In this document: one piece after another, positions 10,893 to 22,999 of the stretch
How the letters are laid out: every line of letters begins with the position of its first letter
Position numbering within the stretch: the stretch's first letter is position 1
Notes under the pieces: model-generated
Told to the model about the DNA's origin: nothing
The model's input: the letters and a program-made list of their open reading frames with translations, nothing else
Databases searched by the model: none
Assembly: GCA_963930655.1 (NCBI GenBank)
Contig: OZ005608.1
Location: 9,610,001-9,674,000 of the forward strand
Reading direction: 5' to 3'
DNA: 64,000 nt
Source of the DNA: Myrica gale
Taxonomy: Eukaryota > Streptophyta > Magnoliopsida > Fagales > Myricaceae
Translations under genes and position numbers: made by a program

Positions 10893-11175
10893 GGGGAAAA
10901 GTCACTTTAAGCCTTTAAACTATCAAGCAAATTACAAATATGGCCCCAAACTACCAATCTTGACATTTGAGCCCACGAACTACCAAAATTTATCGACTTG
11001 CGCCATGAACTAAAATCTGACAGTCAAAATCGTCAGATTTTAGCCACGTGGCACAATTTTGACCGTCAGATTTTAGTCCAGGGCGAGATTTGATAAAATT
11101 GGGTAGTTAGTGGGCTCAATGTGTCAAGATTGATAGTTTGGGGCCCTATTTATTATTTGCTTGGTATTTTAAGCA
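10893..11175. mobile_element. Foldback (MITE-like) element, right end truncated
   Basis: The left arm (GGCCCCAAACTACCAATCTT at about 10945, then GAGCCCACGAACTACC) is answered by an inverted right arm (AAGATTGATAGTTTGGGGCC at about 11127). Near the centre AATCTGACAGTCAAAAT pairs with ATTTTGACCGTCAGATT. The outer 40-50 bases of the left arm, starting GGGGAAAAGTCACTTTAAGC, have only a decayed partner on the right. No target duplication was found. Confidence 0.6.
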
Positions 11176-12140
11176 AGTAATAAATAAGCAAGTGCCAACA
11201 TACATCTATTACATCTATTTACAAAATGGCACACATAGCTGCCATATACATTCAACAGAACAAAATCTTGACGCAAACATACTTCTATCCAAAAATGCCA
11301 CACATAGCTGCCCTGTACATGCAACATAAGAAAATCCAGTACAAATTCAACCAACCAACATCCAAAATAAATGTCATTTAGATCTAAATTCGGCTATTAC
11401 ATTTCGAACAAAATAAACATAACATCCAATAATCTATCATGTACTCAATAAGGTCCTATATCTGCCAACGAGCTTTTTTCACTTTGTCTTTTGCTCCCTT
11501 GCGCTCAATAACTGGAGCTTTAGCCTTGTTTGATGGTCCAATGCTAGGAGGAGGCTGTGAAACTCAAAACTGAACACCTCCTTGACCAGGGGGCCCCAAG
11601 AGCACCTTACACCTTCCCCTGTTTTTGGAGTTGTTGGGTCGATTATCACTTTAGTGCTTGTAGAGGCGCCTTGAGACCCGAATCTTTGCATTCTACTTGA
11701 GCTCCACATCTATATGTGAGAAGCAATCCCTGTTGCAGCTAGAGTGCTTCTGGTAGATGGTCCTTTTGTATTCTTCTTAGCGGGATGCGTCTCCATTGAC
11801 TCTGTAGCTGGGGCCTCCTTGTATGGAGTTTGAGCTTGAGACGTTTTTCTTTCTTGATGCTTGGAAATACCAACTTAGTTAATAGTCCCTCTATGAAACT
11901 GAAACAACACTATTGGTTATACAACGTGTGTGTATCTAACTTACCGTGATTGCTGCTGCTGCGTTATCACTAACTTCGACAATCCCAGACAGTAGCTGTG
12001 ATAGTCGTTGGCATCTTGTAAGCTACGCAAACATTGTTAGCAATATGATTATTAAAACAGATAGATGTATCCATGATGTTAATTTAAATGTACTAAAAAT
12101 ATATGAAATATGTTAGCTATCATATAGGTACACTATAGAC

Positions 12141-12313
12141 ATGTTTGTTTGCCTAAAATTTTGGGGCCCAAAATTTCCAACAAAACAAACATACTTCAAA
12201 ATTTCTAACTTTTACACATACACTTCAAACTTTTCACAAACCCCAATAAACTTTAACGTTCAAAAGGTTCCCAAAATTTTGGGAATATTCTCCAAAATTT
12301 CGGTAAACAAACA
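12141..12313. mobile_element. Short MITE with perfect 10-bp terminal inverted repeat
   Basis: The ends are ATGTTTGTTT (12141-12150) and AAACAAACAT (12304-12313), perfect inverted repeats around 153 bp of AT-rich sequence containing CCAAAATTT stretches and TTTTCACAAACCCCAATAAA. It resembles the element at 2402-2607 and lies next to the first MULE tandem unit. No clean target duplication was found. Confidence 0.6.
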
Positions 12314-12336
12314 TACCCATATGTGGTTGGTCGCTA

Positions 12337-12870
12337 GATTGCGATGAAATTTCTTTATCACGCAATTGTGGAATCTGCAGGCCTAAGGTAACCACCAAAA
12401 GTCTATAAGTAACAGTTAGTAAGTGGCTTATGTTTCTAAAAATGCATCAAACTATAATACTCACGTGTCTAGTGCTATGGGTACTTAGGATAGATTGCGA
12501 TGGAGTTTCATCACATATTGTTGGTCCCTCTTGGTCTAAAACAATCAGTAAAACCAGAGGTGTAAAACTAAGTAAATTAGCAAACTGTTTGACAAATCAT
12601 ATGAAAATATGTACCACAGGTTACCTTCCGTGTTCTCCATGTACTTGGGGTAGATTGGGAGGGAGTTTCATCACGTATTTGTGGTCCCCCCTTGGGTCTA
12701 AAATAATAAGTAAGACTAGAGGTGTAAAAGTCAGAAAAATAGCTAACTGTTAGATAACCTCAAATGAAAATCTGTACCAACGGTTACCTTCCGCGTTGTC
12801 TATGTACGTGGGATAGATTGGGAGGGAGTTTCATCACGTAAATGTGGTACCCGAATAGTTTGTATAAACA
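12337..12870 (-). repeat. Four tandem exon-like units (about 160 bp each)
   Basis: GATTGCGATG or GATTGGGAGG starts recur at 12337, 12493, 12653 and 12816, spaced 156-163 bp. Each is followed by a version of GAGTTTCATCACGTATTTGT. On the minus strand a unit looks like a small exon: an acceptor-like ATTATTTTAG, an open segment (GGPQIRDETPSQSTPSTWR) and a donor-like GGTAACC. The peptide resembles the end of the zinc-knuckle exon just upstream (PPPSHSSPSTRSN), so the units look like copies of one exon in the MULE tail. The first and fourth units are the most diverged. Confidence 0.6.
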
Positions 12871-13327
12871 AATTACAAAAAAAAATCAGATACAATTTCA
12901 ACATATATAATCTGAAAATCAAATCACACTAACCTGTCAATTGCTGCGAGTACTTGGGCTAGAATGTGAAGGTGGAGGTTTACTAGTAAATGGTGCATCC
13001 AGTGCAGCCGTGAAACTTGGAACCCTTCTTGATGCTTTCCTTCTATTTAGGCGTGGATAGGTCCTTTTGTTATGACCCATCTCTTTACACTCAGAGCATA
13101 AGATCCCACTTTGTCGTCTCGGAATCCTACCAGTGGGTGTACGCTCATCCGATCCCCATTTTCAAAGTTTTTAGGTCTACCATGTTGAGCCCTTGATAGA
13201 GGGGGTTCCATCGTCTCATACGCAGTACAAAGCCATTGGTCCTCATATGATAAAGGGCATATGCCTTCCGATAGGCCTCAGTGGTATAAAACCAGTCAAC
13301 ATGACTTGCCTCCTCACATCTTGTCAT

Positions 13328-13366
13328 TCTTCTTCTTCTTCTTCTTCTTCTTCTTCTTCTTCTTCT
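13328..13366. repeat. (CTT)n microsatellite
   Basis: About 13 tandem TTC/CTT triplets directly beside the MULE C-terminal frame. On the plus strand they read as a serine run, but no gene is supported there. Confidence 0.9.
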
Positions 13367-16029
13367 CTAAACTTTGTTCCTATTCTGCTAATGAACGATT
13401 GACTTAGTTATCCTAGGGAAAATGATGGAGGAAATAATGGCTACTTGGTCAGATGGGTTGGAAGACGAGCATGTCAGAGAATAGGTACACTCTAAAAATA
13501 AGAGCTATGGGAGCAATATATATCCTACGTTTTTCCTACTGTCTTTTCTTTTCCTTCTTCAATTGTTCTTTCCTAAGTAGGGTTACATAATTATATCCTG
13601 GCCCCCAACTTTTCCCAGTTCTCCTTTTCCAATGGCCTATTTCTTCTGACCTTTAATCAAATGCCTCCGTCTTTGAAGAATTTGGCCCACCTACACACGT
13701 TTCTCTTGGCTTTCTAGCCAAGGGAACTACTGCATGGAATAGATTGTAAAACTTTTAGCATCACTGTTCAGGGTTCTCACCTTGTGTCTGGTCACCACGA
13801 TAATAAATTAACCAATTCTCTTTTACTTCCCTTGCCTCCTCCCCTACAGACTTCCTCTGTTCTATTGTTTCTTTCCAATTCTTTTATTTCCTTTGTTCTC
13901 TCTCTATCATAAATAAAAACAAGAGGCTGAGTTTCCTGATCAAAGCAAAAGGTTTTCAGTTTTTAGGTCTGAAAGCAACTTCAACACGTAACTCGTGAGA
14001 TCAGATTAATAAAAACCTGAGAAGTGTACAAAATGAAGCTTGTCCCCACAAAGCTTTAACATGAATTATTTTAGTGAGTCTCAAGAGGATGGTTTTAGTG
14101 AGCCATACATGCAACAATTTTTGAGAAAGTGCAGACTGTGTGAGTAACAAATTCTCGTGCTTTAGAGAAGACCCATCAGCTTTGGACCGATTCTCGTGCT
14201 TTACAGAACAAGACTTGTAAGTTACACGTGCTAACAAAACGATAAAATTTCAGACAATGAACATGGGACAACATGTTGTTGGCCATAATACTACATGTTG
14301 CAATATACTATACAGAATTGTCCAATTCACTTTTGAACTACCTAAAACGCCTATAAATACCAATCTAACATCACATTCCACAACATCAAACATCTTAAAT
14401 GCCTACTAAATGAAACTTCACAAAGTTGGTGGGTCGAAAGTTATATGGGCTTACCTTGAGTCTTCTTCTCCTTCAGATTTGTTTGGGATTTTGCCTTGCA
14501 AATGGTTTTGATCTTGCCTTCAGAGTCGTTTGGGCTTACCGTTTAGTTCCAAAGATCATACAAAGAGTGATCACTTCTGGTGGTACTTCCAAGTGTAGAA
14601 GCTGTCAAAGTAATACAAGGGTAAATCGCAAGATCGAATTCCCAGGGACAATGGAATTAATGCAAGCATTAGATATTATATGTAAGTTATTTACAAATAA
14701 AGAGAAAAAATCAATGTTGGTTTTTGAGGTTTATTGTTCGTAATTGAAAGAGAAATTAAGAGAAGCAAATAACAATGCATTTAAAAGCAAAGCAGATGCA
14801 AAATATTCTAATTTGATAATGAATCAAGCACTTGAAATGCAAGCACTTGAGATGCAAGTTTTTGCAATAACTAATTTGATAATGATTTTTCCTCTAATTT
14901 TCTCTTCTCTCAATCATTTTCTCATTCCAAGAGATTATGATCAGATAATACAACAATCAACCTACAATTTTCAATATAATATACGATACTCAATAGATTG
15001 TATAACAAATGTAAGCAATGAAAGAAAACCATCATAGTCTTGTTACTAGTTCAAGTATCAATTGTGCCTTTACGTCTACAACTGATAAAAAACAAGAACG
15101 AAGAACTCCAATCCTTTCTAAAATTAAAATAAAATACAATCCAACAAGTTAATCATTAAAGCTCTATGGAAAAGAAGAAATCCAACCCAAAACAGTCACG
15201 GGTTACTCCTTGAATCTCAAGCTTAAAGCCTAGCCCAACATATGTAGATCAAACGTTGCTAAAAACATCTCAGAATTAAAGAGTTGCATTAAAGAAAATA
15301 AGATGCAATTGGAAAGCTAAAAATCTTTTGGCCTTTAGCTTGGGCAACGGGGAAAGAGTTTCCCTAAAGTCTCCCACAGGTTCTAGCTTAATAAGCCAAA
15401 AGCAATTTCCAAAAGTGAAAACGAAAACAAAGCTGAAAAAAACGAGAAGAAAAATAAAAATGAATTGAATGTCCCCCCCCAGCCCTCCTTCCAGCATGCT
15501 TTTAAGCAAGAGAAGAAGATTTGCTTGCTTTTTCAAAATTCCAGATCTGCCCAGTTTTTACCCGAGATTCCCTTCCTTCCAGAATTCCCAATCTCTCATT
15601 TTTTACTGCCGCGCTTGGTCCCTCGCGTAGCTCCTTTCGTAACTTTTTTCTGTTCAAGTTTGCACTGCGCAAATATTATCCTCTAGCTTAGCTAAGCAAT
15701 ACCCAAAGTCGGTAGTTGTCTTTTTGACTTCTAGAAATGCCCTACAGTAGATTAACACCAGCGTATATCATTTTTAAGGTAAAAAAATGAAACATGTGAG
15801 TGTCACGTTGCTCTTGTTACAACAGCTGCAACTTAAGTGTAAAATATCATCTGTTATAAATTTAGCTCAAATACTAAAATCTGGTGCTTAATTTATTTTC
15901 AGTTAAACAATTAATTCACTCAAGCCACTTAATTATGCATATTAAACACTTTATCAAACTCCCCAGCTAGCTTTTTGCCAGTCTCTAAAAAATAGAGCGA
16001 TGAAACAAGAATGAATCTTAACCCCCATC
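13367..16029. other. No gene recognised; several weak open frames
   Basis: Plus-strand frames at 14426-14743 and 14744-15037 are open but resemble nothing I know. The phrase GGGTAAATCGCAAGATCGAA at about 14621 resembles a motif often seen in plant retrotransposon debris, which I could not confirm. A C8 run at 15472-15479 sits beside low-complexity sequence. I see no tRNA-like fold or terminal repeats. Confidence 0.3.
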
Positions 16030-16257
16030 CAAAGTTACTGAGATGCAGGGCTTCACTCCCGAGCTTGCAGGGAAGTTAGTTTGTATCAGGGCTTTTAGGG
16101 CATCCCGAGGTTACAATTTTTGCTCTCGGGATTGTAGGTTTTCCGGGGCTTACAGGGCTGGACTCGAGTTTTTAGGTCTTCCCGGCAGACAAACTTCACT
16201 CCCGGTCTAATAGGTATTGCATTCGGGATTTTAGGTCTACCCGACCATACAGGGTTT
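16030..16257. repeat. Degenerate short direct repeats around CCCG / GGGATT
   Basis: Phrases such as TCACTCCCGAGCTTGCAGGG, CATCCCGAGGTTACA, CTCGGGATTGTAGG and TTCGGGATTTTAGGTCTACC recur every 35-60 bases. They make a short, diverged tandem array immediately before the LTR at 16258. Confidence 0.4.
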
Positions 16258-17318
16258 TGTTGGCTTTTGGGCACAATCGAGATTTTGATGATTTCAATAA
16301 ATGGATCAAGTTTATAAAGTGGACATCTTCAAAGACAAAGACGATTTGAGGAAAGAGCCAAAGTCTTGAAGAAAGAAGAACAAGAAGATGCAAGGAGCTC
16401 AAAGTGAAGATTCAAGAACTTAGGGTATAATTCTTGTAACTCTTTGTTTCACTTTTGACAAGGATTATGAATCACACTTGCATATCTTTCAAAACGTGCA
16501 TAAACCGTTTAACCTTTTGTTTGAAAGATTAAAATATTTTTAAAGGTTTCAAAACACCCCAAATATATTCTCAAACCTTTCATATACTTATGGGAAGTAA
16601 GTCTTTAAAATTGGTAAAACATGATTTTAAATGAACCAGTCGATGAAATTTTTGTAGCGGTCGACCTCTATATGAAGCGGATGATCTTGACAGTGTTCAA
16701 ATTTATGAGTTGGGCAATGACTACTTGAACTGGTCGACCGGTACATGAAGCGGTCGACCAGTACAACGGTAAAATTGTCAAATCGACCCCTAACGACTAT
16801 AAACGACTAGTTTTCATATGTGGCCTATAAATACACTTTCATATCATTTGTATAGCTTAAGAAATATTCTAAACCTTCCTATTTCATATTTCTCATATCA
16901 TTCACACAAATTACACTTTCACATCCTTGTCATTGTGTGAATAAAAAGAGATAGAGCTTTCAATCTTCTTATCCACTCTTTGAGAGAGTTTTGTTTATCT
17001 ATCTTCATATCCAAAAGAAGTGTTTCCTTTAGTGAGGTTGTTCATTAAAGAAGAAACTTTGTAAGTGTATATCTCAAGCTTGGTGAGGTTATGAGTGGTG
17101 AGCCAGAAAAACCACTTGGGTGAGTTTGAGTGTTGATCCCGGGAAAACACTTGTACGGTTCCCTAGCACCCGGAAGCTAGTGTGTAAGCTAGGTGGTTCG
17201 GCAAACCCGCCTACAGTTATTGCATATTATATACTTGTGCTAAAATAGGCTTTACTTGCAAACACAACTTTGGGGGTTAATATCGAAAAGTTTTAGAAAG
17301 CCAATTCATCCCCAACTT
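16258..17318 (+). mobile_element. Lone copia-type LTR (SIRE/Maximus-like), fossil
   Basis: The block starts TGTTGGCTTTTGGGCAC followed by GATTTTGATGATTTCAATAA, the usual opening of long SIRE-type LTRs. It ends about 1.06 kb later in a region like AAGCCAATTCATCCCC, comparable with CCCAATTCACCCCCCTC in the second LTR at 58.9-60.6 kb. It contains a TATA-like CCTATAAATACA (about 16826-16837) and a GTCGAC palindrome cluster. No gag or pol lies beside it, so it looks like a solo or truncated LTR. Boundaries are approximate; age is not estimated because no partner LTR is present. Confidence 0.55.
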
Positions 17319-18170
17319 AAAGTGAGCATTGTCCGCAATGATTAAAAGATGACAGATGAGAAGAAAAAAAATCAAAAGATAACTAAATAGTGAAGGTATG
17401 GCCAAAGGAAAAAAAAAGTACCTCAGATGGCGGAACTGGTGAAGACGACTTCGTGGAAAGTAAAAACAGAATAAACAAAAATAGAGTAAATAAAAAGATA
17501 AACAACAAGGCAAATTAACAAGCAGGAAAATGACAACTACGTGACATGAGGATAGATGGGGTCTAGTAAAATGATGCTACTATCTTAAGGTGAGAATGTG
17601 CTCAGAAAAGGTTTGAGCCTTTGTCCAAAAGAGGGAGAGAGAGAGAGAGAGAATCTATTTTTTTTGTTTTATTCTGATTACTAATTGCTCAGTTTGTATG
17701 TATTTGAGTAAATAGAGAGAGAGCATTTGATGTTTCTTGTTTGTATTAGATATTTTCTGCAACAGTGAGAATAAAGAGAGAGAGAGAGAGAGAAAGTTTG
17801 ATGCTTTTTGTTTGTATTCTTATATTCTATGTTGTGTCACTCCGAAAGTGAGATTGTTTAAAGAATATGTGGTCTGGCGGTAGTGGTATGACTCTAAAAT
17901 GGTTTATCGTGAATGAGTTTGTGGTCCGACGTTATTGGTCTAACTCTAAAATGGTTTAATGTGTGAGTGAGTTTGTGGCCAGTTTGTATCTACCATACTC
18001 AGTGAATAATCACAACAAAACAAATTACAAAAAAATTAAATGGCAAAGATGTGGTATGAAAGGTGCATCTATCTGCAAACTGCCTATTAGTCTTCGTCCT
18101 TCTCATTCCTTTATGAAAAATCCCTCTATCTATTTGACCCTAGTGGTTTGACTCTAAAATAATGGTTACA
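17319..18170. repeat. GA microsatellites and tandem TGACTCTAAAATGG repeats
   Basis: (GA)n tracts lie at about 17633-17651 and 17775-17793. From about 17850 to 18165 the phrase GACTCTAAAATGGTTTA with GTTTGTGGTC recurs three to four times at roughly 70-200 bp spacing, a diverged tandem array. I see no coding sequence. Confidence 0.55.
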
Positions 18171-19612
18171 AGGAATTTAGAAAACACTCATAGGCAAGAA
18201 AAGCCACCGAATGATCTTTACTCTTTGACTTTGCTTGCTGACCACTAGACCAATATTTATTTCGTAAACTCATACATACTCATGGATTAAATTGCTTATC
18301 AGTTATCTGTATGTAAGTGTTATTTGTTTACATTTTTGGAAGTTCGTTGAGAAATGAAGACTGTGCTTTTATGATCAGCAAAGGGAAGGAAAAAAAAAGA
18401 AAACCTATAATTTCACCTTTTATTGGTAGACACAAATATATAATGATTATTTTAGTTTATATTTCCAAACATGATCATTGTCTGAAAACTATTATAAGTA
18501 CCAATCTATAGAAAGTAATAATTTTTTTCCTTTAAACTTATCAATGCAAATATATAATGGTTATTTCTGTTTATATTTCTAAACATGATCATCATTATTA
18601 GATGATGATGATACCTTGCACTTGTGTCATGATTTTTATAGGAAATAGAGTGTATGATTTTTACTGATCTGTAGTTATTTAATTAATCAGGTTGATAGAT
18701 GACTGAGATGTATTGCTTGATTCTCCCAAATATTAATAGGCGAGGGTCTAGTAACACAGCCAACCAAAACGGTGAGTCATGTTTTTCCTTTGGTCTCTCG
18801 TTCAACAATTTTGTATAAATTTTTATTTTTCTCATTTGTATGGTTTGGATGGTTGGATCGAGCAAACAATGAGCATGTCGTAAATGTTTGGACCTTAGAG
18901 TTTAGAGATGTTTAGCATGCTTACAACTGGTACAATAATTATGCAATTAGTGCAAGGTTTAGTATCCTCAAGAATGACTCACGCAAGAACAAAGAAACAA
19001 TCACAATGTGGATGATTTAGGAGCCTCGACAACTCCTAGAATACTTCTTTGAGGTAGAATATTATATTTGGGTATTTCATTAAAAATTTTGATTTGGTGA
19101 TCATAGTTCTGTTAATTGAGTCTTTTCGGTTTTTCTTGACAGTAGTGATGTCTGATGTAGAGACAAAAAGCACAATGGTGGATTTCTTTCAGTTTTGGAT
19201 GGAAATTCTTTGCATATTTCTTTATTTGGATGGAAGTTATTTTTTTCTATTATCTCCTTCAATTTCAGCAAGTGGTGGGTGATGAGCATGTATTTTTTCT
19301 TGTCCAATATAAAATTATGTTCTAAGCACATCATTCTTAAAATTGAACACTATAATACATGAAGTGGCACAAAAATTAAGAAGCACAACATTTTCTATGA
19401 TGAGCCGGAGTCAATTTACATCTTAAGTTAGGCTGGAAGTTGAACGTTTATGACAAAAAGGCAGATCAGAAGACCAAAATGGCAAGCGGGGTTGCCTTGT
19501 TTTTTTTAAATCACATGAAGGAAATGGGTTGTCTTTGTTTTTGCATCCGAAATATTAGGTTTGAAAAATAAATCAGGGAAACTTGTACGATGCTTCATGG
19601 TTAAAGTTTATA
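18171..19612. other. AT-rich intergenic, no gene recognised
   Basis: Only short frames without family resemblance occur. A near-duplicate phrase around AAACATGATCAT occurs at about 18466 and 18582, suggesting an old local duplication of about 115 bp. Confidence 0.35.
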
Positions 19613-22117
19613 GGCTTAAATACCGTACAAATCCTTGTGTTATGCGTCTTTTGCAAATTCTTCCTCGGGGTACTGATTTCAATTGGATCATCCTTGTGGT
19701 ATGTTTTTTACGCAAAACAGTCCTTCCGACCCAAGTTCCAATGGGCACACGACGGAATTGAGCCTACGTGGCATTTTACCACCTGCACCAATCATCTGCT
19801 GTCAGGTGTCATTCTCTGCCACGTCAAAAAAAACTGCCAACTCACCTGCCCTATCAACAAAATTTTGCCACGTCGGTTTAAAACAAAAATTTGCCCCCAC
19901 AAAGATTTACTTTTTCGAGCTCCATTGCAGTAAGTGAGAGCGTCAGGGTGTCCCTTATAATAGGTAGATAGTATCGGGCAATCCAATCAACATCTACTTT
20001 CTTATTGATGTAGTGTTTTCCGCAACTATGCCTCGTAGACATTATTTTTATCTAATTGGTCTGTCTATCATTGGTCTAGGACGCATGAATTTTCCAGGTA
20101 CATGGAGCCCCCTTACACTCAGCCCGTACCCTTACCTTATTGTTCTTCTTAAAATGGTAATCGAATTTTCTTTGTAAAGCATACAACTTCAGTGGAGATT
20201 TGAACTCCCCAATATTTCAGAACAAAAGGACAATCTTCAACTGAATCTTGCGCTTCATGTCGACACTGCGGCAAACTCAAAATACCTCCTCTTCTCTAAA
20301 CCACCTTTGTCGTTCCAGAAACTCTAATGAAGGTGTCATTTTTTACTTCCATCGACCCAGTGTCGCTTCCAACCTCTACCTAGTCATCACCAGCCCATGA
20401 TCCAAACCAATTGACTCCCTTGCTTTGCTGTCAGTACCTTCAGAACGCAATACATCATCATCTTCATCATTCATTTCAAAATCAGTCAAAACCACCTCTT
20501 CCTCAAACTGATTCCCTCCATTGCTACTTCCACCCCTCAATTTCTGTGTTCTCATCTCCCTTGTACTATTTGAATTGTTTGAATCCTCACCATTAACTCT
20601 TGTCCCACCAGACACATCCATAATGGAAGGCTGAGCCCTTCCACTAACTTCTCCACCCGAAGGGTCAATACTTGGAGTCATGCCATGATCAGAGGCATGC
20701 TCAACCCTTTCTTCTTCAGTATCTTCATCTTCCAATTCAGCCTCAGTAAAAGTATATTGACTTGGAACATAATCAATCAAATCTGGGTCATCTACAAACG
20801 TTGTCACATCAACTGTATGCTCAACATAAACATCGATTACACCAGCACCCTCGCTTCCAATCCTACATAGCAGATAAATGATATCGTTGTCATACTTCAT
20901 AGGCCAAAACAACTGCCCACAACTCTCAACACACAATCTATACCAAAGTACAGCAGCTCCCATATACCCAATATCCTTCAAGCATGAGTTGAAGTCAACA
21001 ATAGTGAGGTAGTCAGGGTCCATGCTTCAAATGTCCACTTTCTCACCACCAAGATATTCTAGGGGTTCGCCCCCAAATTTTCCACCGTAGTGGATGCTGA
21101 CCTTGAGTTTCATACATGCATGCAGGGCAAATGATAAGAAAAAGGAGTACGTGTTTCATGCCAAACACAATATTTATACTCGTGTGACTATATCAAACAC
21201 AGGGACTAAAACACACATCTAACAGACTATTTTATGAAAGTATAGGGACTACATCTCAAACAGAGGAAAAAAACACCAGAAACCATTTTATATCATAGTA
21301 CAGGAACAAAAATAAAGTAAAAGGACCATATTAAATTGCACTATTCAAACTGTGGAAAAATCCTTCATTTTAAATTCAGTTAGTTGGAATTCTATATGGA
21401 TCTGGGACCACTAACCCAATAGGCACAACGGATTCGATTAATAAAGCATACATCCCAACAATCAAGAATTCTTGGACCACTTTAATCATACTGCCATGTG
21501 ATTTAAATTCCTATCAAAACTTCTAACGTTGTATACAACAAACACAACATACAAGCCACATAAGTCAAACAAAACACAAGAGACAACCCCACATGCTGAC
21601 ATACGTACACGCACTGAAAATTTCCAACCAAATCAGACAGCCTAGTTCAAGTCCACAAGACCAACGTACACACACCGAAACTTTAACAAAAAGCAGACAA
21701 ATTAACAAATAAACTACCAAGCCACAAGACCAACGTGCACGCATTGAAACTTTAACATAAAACAGAGAAATTAACAAATAAACTTCCAAGCTGATTTTTT
21801 GTGTGACATTTCTAACTAACGTACCTTCACGAAAAAAGAAACAGTCTACGACAAAAAGCCTGCAACAAAACTGGTCAACGAGCCCAACGAAAATGGTCTC
21901 AGATTTCGAATGGGAAGCCGATTTAGGAATAATAGATGGGTTATGGTGTGTGCAAATTAGGGTTAGGGTTCAGCTTTGGGGGTAGCCGAAAGAAACTCGA
22001 ATTGCGGCTGAGGGATTTTTTGACATTATGGAGATTAAATTTCTAATTTTCTTATCACAGGGACCAAAACGATTTTCGCGTATATTACATGGACCAATTT
22101 GACATTTATCCCTTAAA
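19613..22117 (-). mobile_element. Degenerate MULE with transposase N-terminus
   Basis: The right end, read on the minus strand from about 22117, is GGATAAATGTCAAATTGGTC then CATGTAATATACGCG. The left end at about 19613 reads GGCTTAAATACCGTACAAAT then CCTTGTGTTATGCG. The two arms are recognisably similar in inverted orientation, as for MULE terminal repeats of the kind found in plants. Between them lies a transposase N-terminal exon (20376-21113), but I found no catalytic domain, so the element is internally deleted. A 9-bp target duplication could not be confirmed because the outer ends are blurred. Confidence 0.5.
20376..21113 (-). pseudogene. MULE transposase, PB1-like N-terminal domain
   Basis: The minus-strand frame starts at ATG 21113: MKLKVSIHYGGKFGGEPLEY, LGGEKVDI, an in-frame TGA, then SMDPDYLTIVDFNSCLKDIG and YMGAAVLWYRL. 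This is the PB1-like domain that opens many plant MuDR transposases (...V.IHHGGKF...Y.GGE...VD.D.LS..DL...LGY....LWY). It is followed by an acidic linker (FTEAELEDEDTEEERVEH; VVLTDFEMNDEDDDVLRSEG), also typical. Downstream of ATG 21023 the frame stays open for 215 codons. The in-frame stop and missing DNA-binding and DDE domains mean the copy is inactive. Confidence 0.7.
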
Positions 22118-22999
22118 ATTATTATTATTTTCTTATCAATTTTTTTTTTAAAAAAAATTTCCATTCGAAAATGTTTGGATTGATAATAAATTTAGGGTTA
22201 AGTACCCATTTCTTCCATTGACCCTTTTTAACAAAATCGTCATTAGTTTTTCAACATGGTCGTAAAAGTTCCTAAGTTTATAATTTTTGTTAAATAAGTC
22301 GTTCTCTTAAATTTTTATCCTTAAAATTAATGGGTCACATGTCAACACCAATCATTAGTTCACATGTGTTACCCAAAAACTAAAATAATCTGATTTATAA
22401 TTTTTCTTAATTTTTATTTAAAAAACAACAAAAAATTATAAAAAAGTTAAAAAAATTATAAATAGTTTTAGTTTTGGTTAACACCTATACTGAGTTGATA
22501 AATCATAAAATTATAAATAAAAGTTATAAATTCAAAAATCTTTTACTAATATAAAAAACTTAATAACTATTAATTAAAATAAGTTAAAACACAAAGAACA
22601 AATAGCTATGATTATGTTTGGTTTAGATCTCCAAACAATTTTGTGTGTTTGTATTTTTTTAAAAATAGTGTAAATTTTTTTAGAATTGATAAAAAATATG
22701 TTAAAAGTTGTTAAATTTTATAAAAATATTATTAAAATTGATAAAAATATATTGAAATTGATAAAAAATTAAGTGCAAAAGTTTTTGAAAACGTCTAAAA
22801 ACTATATCAACACATACTATGGTTGTGTTTGTGTTGAAAAATTTTTGGTATTGGGTTTTGTGTTGGTATTGAGTTTAGTAAAAAGGTGAAGAGAGGTAAT
22901 TTTTTATATTTTTTTGTAAATTTTTATATTTTTTTATAGAAAAAGAGAAATTATATTATAATATTTTATTATAAATTGATGAAAAATATTGCGATTTTT
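22118..22999. repeat. AT-rich DNA with MITE-like arms
   Basis: About 22190-22420 begins GGGTTAAGTACCCATTTCTT and looks like one arm of a Mutator-type short element. About 22800-22980 (TATGGTTGTGTTTGTGTTGA ...) resembles the TTTGTTTG-type elements listed elsewhere. Neither has a clear partner arm. The remainder is A/T runs. Confidence 0.3.

Larger units (their letters stand above)
11466..13327 (-). pseudogene. MULE (Mutator-like) transposase, C-terminal remnant
   Basis: On the minus strand, 13327-13145 reads CEEASHVDWFYTTEAYRKAY and later W.NPLYQG. This is the region after the SWIM finger of plant MuDR transposases (typically ...D.FYTVETYRKAYE...W). In the next frame from about 13144 comes RRQSGILCSECKEMGHNKRT, a Cys-x2-Cys-x4-His zinc knuckle whose fourth ligand is Tyr (KRTYP) where the family usually has Cys. 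A Ser/Pro-rich tail ends near 12941. Further tail-like exons extend to a stop near 11484 (YKEAPATESMETHPAKKNTK; ...LSAREQKTK). The catalytic DDE half is absent next to it. The change of frame and lost ligand mean the copy is dead. Confidence 0.7.

Noticed and set aside
14426-15037. Two plus-strand frames with a possible signal peptide
   Set aside because: The hydrophobic start is not followed by any known domain, and the context looks like retroelement debris. I did not call a gene.
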